Assembly (NCBI GenBank): GCA_036011085.1 | Contig: DASCMS010000104.1 | Span: 1 to 64,000, forward strand | Direction: 5' to 3' | Length of the DNA stretch: 64,000 bases | DNA from: UBA8231 sp036011085 | GTDB lineage: Bacteria; Latescibacterota; UBA2968; UBA8231 | Shown: positions 59,963 to 64,000 of the stretch, in pieces | Layout: each line of letters starts with the position of its first letter | Numbering within the stretch: position 1 is the first letter of the stretch | Translations under genes and position numbers: made by a program | The notes under the pieces: generated by a model | What the model was told of the DNA's origin: nothing | The model's database searches: none | Seen by the model: the letters and a program-made list of their open reading frames with translations, nothing else

Positions 59963-60640
59963 ATGCGAACATCCCACCATAGATCTCTCCGAAGACCTCC
60001 AGTTCTGCTGGGACTCCTGCTGCTGGCGCTGGTCGCCTGCGATGATGACGGCGGCACGGATCCGGTGCGCTCCAAGGAGCAGATGCTGCGCGGTACCTGG
60101 GATCTGCAGGCAGCTGTCGAGGTGGAAGAGGGGGATCTCGAGTTCTCCTACACGTTCCAGGCTGATGGTTCGGTACGCAATCGTATCGGCGGCGCCTTCC
60201 TGGCACAGTTGCGCGAGACCGACGAGGTCCGTGAGGCTCTGGCCGACGAGCAGCTGGCAGACGTGAGTCTCCTGGACGGCGGCAACGTCAACTGGGTGGG
60301 GACCTGGAGCCTTGCCGGTGACTCACTGGCCGTCACCTACGATCTGCTCATCGTCGAGGTCTTCGGCAGCGTGCCGATCCTGGGCAAGGTGACTCTACCT
60401 GTCTTTCACGAGGAGCTGCAGCCGGAGGCACAGACTTCACTGGGGTTCACCTGTCAGCTGCAAGGTGACGAACTGACTCTGCGTGGGGAATCACTGACGG
60501 CGGGTGTAGGGTCGGCGGGAGGCGATGGATCCACGGCGCTCGATGGGGCTCCGTCACAGGCGGTCGATCTGGCGACACAGTACCTCGGAGATCAGATCGT
60601 CGATCGCGGCCTCGACGGGCAGACCTTCCAGCGCCGGTAG
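59963..60640 (+). CDS. Lipoprotein of unknown function
   Basis: 225 residues with N-terminal lipobox LVAC at about residue 23-26, after LLGLLLLAL. ATG 59963 lies behind AAGGATAACC. The mature part has a beta-rich pattern (GTWDLQAAVEVEEGDLEFSYTFQADGSV, GTWSLAGDSLAVTYDLLIVEV), like lipocalin-type or META-like small lipoproteins; the family is not certain. A Gly/Ser/Thr-rich tail region follows. It precedes the ThuA-like gene by 16 bp, perhaps one transcript. Function unknown. Confidence 0.75.
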   Translation: MRTSHHRSLRRPPVLLGLLLLALVACDDDGGTDPVRSKEQMLRGTWDLQAAVEVEEGDLEFSYTFQADGSVRNRIGGAFLAQLRETDEVREALADEQLADVSLLDGGNVNWVGTWSLAGDSLAVTYDLLIVEVFGSVPILGKVTLPVFHEELQPEAQTSLGFTCQLQGDELTLRGESLTAGVGSAGGDGSTALDGAPSQAVDLATQYLGDQIVDRGLDGQTFQRR

Positions 60641-60656
60641 GCCAGCCGCAGGAAAC

Positions 60657-61331
60657 GTGCGCAATCTCATCCTCAGCGGTGGTGTGGCCCACGACTACGC
60701 GCGGACGTCACCCATGCTGGCGGTGACGCTGGCGCAGGTCGGCATCGACTCAGAGATCCACGAAGACTTTGCCGTGGTCGAGAGTGAAGGTCTGGCGGGT
60801 TTCGATCTGATCACCCTCAACTGTGTACGCTGGACCTGTCAGCAGACACCGGACTGGCGGGACGAGTGGACCTTCGAGCTGTCGACGAGGGCTCGCCAGG
60901 GCCTGTTGCAGCACCTGGCTGCCGGCAGGGGAATGCTGGCGCTGCACGCAGCGACGATCTGTTTCGACGATTGGCCGGAGTTCCGCGACATCCTCGGCGC
61001 CTGGTGGGAGTGGGGCCATTCCGGACACGCACCAGTGCAGGAGCATGCGGTTCGCGTTGTCGACGGCGGCCACCCGATCACCCGTGGCCTCGGCGATTTC
61101 TCCATCACCGACGAACTGTACACAGGGGCGCGGCTTTCCGAGACGGTCCGGACGCTGCTGACAGGCACATGGAACGGGGTGATCGAACCGCTGCTGTGGA
61201 CGCGATCGTGGGGAGCAGCGCGGGTCTGCTACAATGCTCTCGGTCACGGTGTGGAGGCCTTCGGCCACCCGGCGATGGAGAGGCTGCTGCAGCGCGGGGC
61301 TCTCTGGACCGTCGGTGAGCTGACGGAGTAG
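60657..61331 (+). CDS. ThuA-like domain protein (second copy)
   Basis: 224 residues from GTG 60657 behind AGGAAAC. The family pattern is visible: LILSGGVAHDYARTSPML, FDLITLNCVRW, GRGMLALHAATICFDDWPEFRDILG, HPITRGLGDFSITDELY and YNALGHGVEAFGHPAMERLL. These resemble the ThuA-like glutamine-amidotransferase fold, with the HGGHxxH-type metal site replaced by HSGHAPVQ. It is 16 bp after a lipoprotein gene and converges with the gene at 61338. The other ThuA-like protein is at 49067. Likely role in sugar breakdown. Confidence 0.8.
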   Translation: MRNLILSGGVAHDYARTSPMLAVTLAQVGIDSEIHEDFAVVESEGLAGFDLITLNCVRWTCQQTPDWRDEWTFELSTRARQGLLQHLAAGRGMLALHAATICFDDWPEFRDILGAWWEWGHSGHAPVQEHAVRVVDGGHPITRGLGDFSITDELYTGARLSETVRTLLTGTWNGVIEPLLWTRSWGAARVCYNALGHGVEAFGHPAMERLLQRGALWTVGELTE

Positions 61332-61337
61332 GGGCCT

Positions 61338-62345
61338 TCAGTTTGCCCCCAACACGGAACGGGCGGCCGTCGTGGTCTGCCGAACCTGCTCCAGTGTACC
61401 CATACCGAACATCGACGCGGCCACACCTACCTCGTCAAAGACAAATTCAAAGGCCTTTTCCCCCAGGTAGCGTCCACCCGCCATCGGTTTGATGGCGATG
61501 ATCGGTTTGCTGGCGTTGCGGATGGCGTCGAGGGCCAGCTCCCGCGTGGGGAACATGAAGGTGCCCGGTTGATTGACGGTGGTGAGGTAGCCGTCGACGG
61601 GGATGTTCTCGGATTCGAGCAGGGGGATGGTGACGCCGGCATGGTGGACACTGGTGATGACCGTTTCAAAACGGCCACGCAGGAAACCGATGTATTCGCG
61701 GATCAGGTCGAAGCGTCCGGTCATGGCCAGCAAGTCGATCTCGGCACCGGGGTCGGCCACGAGGATATCACAACCGGCGAAGAACCCGAGGTACTGTTCG
61801 AGCACGCCGTAGTCGATCTCAAAACGGCCGGCCTCTTCCTCGGTGTACGGGGGGACGGTTTCCGGCGTGACGAGTCGGGACAGGTCGTCGCCCAGGTTGT
61901 AGCGGATGATGGCATCGCTGTGCATGTGCTGACGGAAGGCCTCACCCCCCAGCTTGTCGTCGTGGTCATAGAATGTCGAGTGGGCGCGCTCGGAGTAGGA
62001 GACCAACTCCCCGTCCAGCATGATGGGGATGAGGATATAGGCCACCATTCCCAACTCGGTCTGCGTCTGCTGCTGGGTCTCCCACACGGCCTGCAGATGC
62101 AACCGGTCGAGCTTTGGCAGCATGTGGTCGACCTGGACGACGGTGAGGCCCGACTCCTCGACGGCGCAGCGCAGGACTTCAGTGACGCGCTCGACACGGC
62201 TGAAGCGGCCGAAGTTCTCCTGGTCGCGGTCGGCACTCTGGTAGGAGCAGCCGTCATAGGGGTGGATCCCCATGACCAGGCGCGGGACTTCGGCACTGCC
62301 TACCGTGGCGGTGGGTACGCCACATCCTTCCAGATAGCTCTTCAT
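61338..62345 (-). CDS. TIM-barrel-like protein of unknown function
   Basis: 335 residues from ATG 62345 with a near-perfect GAGAAGGAGG site. Recurring strands suggest a TIM barrel: VPRLVMGIHPYDGCSY, TVVQVDHMLPKL, GCDILVADPGAEIDLL, TVITSVHHAGVTIPLL, KPIIAIKPMAGGRYLGEKAFEFVF. The last part (IKPMAGGRxLG...FVFDEVGVAASMFGMGTLEQV) resembles the C-terminal region of aldo-keto reductase-type or related barrels, but the catalytic Tyr/Lys set of that family is not evident. The upstream 300-bp region to the next gene shows no other coding signal. Function unknown. Confidence 0.55.
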   Translation of the reverse strand: MKSYLEGCGVPTATVGSAEVPRLVMGIHPYDGCSYQSADRDQENFGRFSRVERVTEVLRCAVEESGLTVVQVDHMLPKLDRLHLQAVWETQQQTQTELGMVAYILIPIMLDGELVSYSERAHSTFYDHDDKLGGEAFRQHMHSDAIIRYNLGDDLSRLVTPETVPPYTEEEAGRFEIDYGVLEQYLGFFAGCDILVADPGAEIDLLAMTGRFDLIREYIGFLRGRFETVITSVHHAGVTIPLLESENIPVDGYLTTVNQPGTFMFPTRELALDAIRNASKPIIAIKPMAGGRYLGEKAFEFVFDEVGVAASMFGMGTLEQVRQTTTAARSVLGAN

Positions 62346-62645
62346 GGTTCCTCCTTCTCTCGGTGTGCGGCCAATTGCGTCCATGCCTGTATGAAGAGGA
62401 TTTGCCGTCCTCAGATCAAGCTCGCCAGCCAGATGTGACAAGGACGTCTCAGGTGTGACAGGCACAACCTGGCACTGTGGGACAGAACATGCCCGGAGCA
62501 GCTGTTCGGGCCCCCCGGACGAGGGCCCTTGCCGCCGTTGAATCCGGCACCGGTTTGCGCCCAACCCGGCATCCGGTTTGCTTCGGTCACCAGTGTACTC
62601 CCCACGGACGCCGCGAACACGCATCAGCGATGGGAGCAGGACGAA

Positions 62646-64000
62646 TTGGGTGATGACAGAATCGTCAGTGAGGTCCGCGAACACATTGTTGAGATCATCT
62701 CCGACGCCGGTGAGGGGGCCCAGACAGCAGGACAGTTATTCGGTACCGTCAGCGCCAGAATGGGCAATGGTGTGTGGACGGTGGAGATCATTCCCGCGGA
62801 GATCGAGCCTCCCTACCGTTCGCGCGCCGGCGCCAGCGGCAACCGGATCCGCATCGCCACCGAGGCGGTAAGCAACATGGGCGAGGCGGCTGACGTCGTC
62901 ATCGCTTTCAATGAGCAGGTTCCCTACAGCCGCATCGACGTGGGTGCTCTCAAACCGGGCACCATCCTCTTTCTCGAGTCGATGTGGGCCGAATCCCCAT
63001 ACGAGCAGATCCGCAAGGCCTACGCTGAGGCGATTGCCGACTTCCGCCAGCGCGGGTACGAAGTCGTTGAGGTGCCGATGAACGACGAGTGTCTCAAGGT
63101 TGTGGAGGATCCGAAGCGTGGCAAGAACATCTGGATCCTGGGGTTGTTGTGCGCGCTTTACGAGCGAGACCTGGACATCGTCGAGATGCTGATCGAACGC
63201 AAGCTCGGGCGGAAGGGGAACGCCATTGTCGACGCCAACAAGAAACTGCTGCGTGCTGGCTTCGATTGGGCGACGCAGAACGCTGCGTGGCGGTTCCGCG
63301 TGGCAATCATGCCGAGCTCTGAGCGGCGAGTGGTGATGAACGGCAACGAGGCACTGGCCCTCGGCATCATGGCTGCCGGCATCGAGGTCTGTTCGATGTA
63401 TCCCATCACGCCGGCGACCTCGGTATCGCACTACCTTGCGGCGCGCTTTGATCAGGTCGGCGGCATCGTTCATCAGGCCGAGGACGAGATATCCGCCATC
63501 GGCTTCGCCATCGGCGCCTCCTACGCCGGCAGGACGGCTGTGACGGTCACCTCCGGTCCCGGACTGGCATTGAAGACCGAGTTCATCGGCCTGGCGACGA
63601 TGGCAGAGATCCCTCTGGTCATCATCGACGTGCAGCGCGGCGGACCGTCCACGGGGCTGCCGACGCGGGTCGAACAGGGCGACCTGCTGGCGGCACTGTT
63701 CGGTCAACCCGGAGATACGCCAGTCATCGCCCTGGCGCCGACGACGATCGAGGAGTGTTTCCACTTCGTGATCACGGCGCGCAAGCTGGCCGAGAGCTTT
63801 CGCACACCCGTCATTCTGCTCAGCGATGCCAGCCTGGCGACGGCGCAGCAGCCGTTCCCTCGGCCATCGGTGCATGAGGAGTGGCTGGCGCCGCCAGTCG
63901 ATCCGTCGCCCTGGCAGCAGGACGTTCCACCCTACGCCTGGGATCCGGAGACCGGACTCTCACAACGGCCCATCCCCGGTCAGCGGGGGGGAGAATACGT
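62646..64000 (+). CDS. korA: 2-oxoacid:ferredoxin oxidoreductase, fused gamma/alpha subunit (KorA-type), partial
   Basis: 451 codons run off the window end. Likely TTG start at 62646 behind GGGAGCAGG, since there is no in-frame ATG nearby; the N-terminus is thus uncertain. Residues about 10-185 form the gamma domain (REHIVEIISDAGEGAQTA, MGNGVWTVEIIPAEIEPPYRS, GNRIRIATEAVSNMGEAADVV). The alpha domain follows (VVMNGNEALALGIMAAGIEVCSMYPITPATSVSHY, HQAEDEISAIGFAIGASYAG, QRGGPSTGLPTRVEQGDLL). In 2-oxoglutarate-type enzymes this subunit works with a TPP-binding beta subunit (KorB) to oxidise 2-oxoacids to acyl-CoA while reducing ferredoxin, a central reaction in TCA metabolism. The beta gene is expected just downstream. 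Confidence 0.88.
   Translation, partial: MGDDRIVSEVREHIVEIISDAGEGAQTAGQLFGTVSARMGNGVWTVEIIPAEIEPPYRSRAGASGNRIRIATEAVSNMGEAADVVIAFNEQVPYSRIDVGALKPGTILFLESMWAESPYEQIRKAYAEAIADFRQRGYEVVEVPMNDECLKVVEDPKRGKNIWILGLLCALYERDLDIVEMLIERKLGRKGNAIVDANKKLLRAGFDWATQNAAWRFRVAIMPSSERRVVMNGNEALALGIMAAGIEVCSMYPITPATSVSHYLAARFDQVGGIVHQAEDEISAIGFAIGASYAGRTAVTVTSGPGLALKTEFIGLATMAEIPLVIIDVQRGGPSTGLPTRVEQGDLLAALFGQPGDTPVIALAPTTIEECFHFVITARKLAESFRTPVILLSDASLATAQQPFPRPSVHEEWLAPPVDPSPWQQDVPPYAWDPETGLSQRPIPGQRGGEY

Noticed and set aside
62346..62645. Possible gene in the 300-bp region before the KorA-type gene
   Set aside because: Short frames on both strands lack binding sites and domain features; the region most likely holds the two divergent promoters, which I could not pin down.
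1..64000. CRISPR arrays, IS elements, tRNA or rRNA genes
   Set aside because: No regularly spaced direct repeats, transposase frames, terminal inverted repeats or tRNA-like T-arm patterns were seen on reading both strands.

Overview
The window is GC-rich bacterial chromosome, densely coded on both strands, with short intergenic gaps and many GTG/TTG starts. Gene content points to a Gram-negative, probably uncultured environmental lineage. Outer-membrane signs are a beta-barrel C-terminus ending in Phe, a DUF5916 barrel, a DUF5686/carboxypeptidase-regulatory-like protein, lipoproteins and an RND pump. The mix of dockerin-like 'DxNxDGxVDFDDFFLF' protein, phytanoyl-CoA dioxygenase, several enolase-superfamily and Gfo/Idh/MocA enzymes, two ThuA-like proteins, a uroporphyrinogen-decarboxylase-like protein and kelch/FG-GAP proteins resembles Latescibacterota- or Poribacteria-type genomes. 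That placement is inference; no rRNA or tRNA gene is visible.

Layout. 1-6.5 kb: porin-like gene end, an SRPBCC remnant, a small coiled-coil membrane protein, a frameshifted leucine-rich-repeat protein, a DUF5916 outer-membrane protein with an epimerase, a small Cys-rich secreted protein with strong ribosome binding site and terminator, and a Nudix hydrolase. 6.6-10.4 kb: a propeller-type glycosidase-like protein, a UroD-like protein and a mandelate-racemase-family enzyme. 10.4-18.2 kb: a tight five-gene minus-strand operon (ABC exporter with zinc ribbon, DUF1854 protein, two half-ABC exporters that look like a heterodimer with one degenerate ATP site, and a HEAT/CBM9-like lipoprotein) preceded by a perfect 18-bp TetR-type palindrome. 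18.2-30.3 kb: a DUF5686-like protein, a dioxygenase-HEAT fusion, toxin-antitoxin debris, a YcaQ-like DNA repair protein with a methyltransferase, an epimerase-epimerase-hydrolase operon, and sugar-oxidoreductase and TIM-barrel-like genes.

30.4-38.1 kb: a Kef-type antiporter with two RCK units coupled to a TerC protein, an oxidoreductase and a hydrolase-like protein that has lost its nucleophile, a methyltransferase, and an ECF sigma factor fused to TPR-like repeats. 38.2-47.7 kb: an efflux operon (adaptor lipoprotein, two RND permeases, CocE-type hydrolase) preceded by a second copy of the same TetR-type operator, so one repressor outside the window may control both export operons. 47.8-64 kb: scattered catabolic and accessory genes (FG-GAP, ThuA x2, DegT aminotransferase, HAD, kelch, SDR, GH127-like, MR/MLE, PIN remnant, Nif3-like plus SelA-like pair, peptidase E-like), closing with the start of a fused gamma/alpha 2-oxoacid:ferredoxin oxidoreductase running off the end.

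Working view: most single genes and pairs look like tools for oxidising and dismantling modified sugars or other small organic substrates. The two large operons are export systems that share an operator. The DUF1854/ABC/lipoprotein operon is the best candidate for an incompletely described system.
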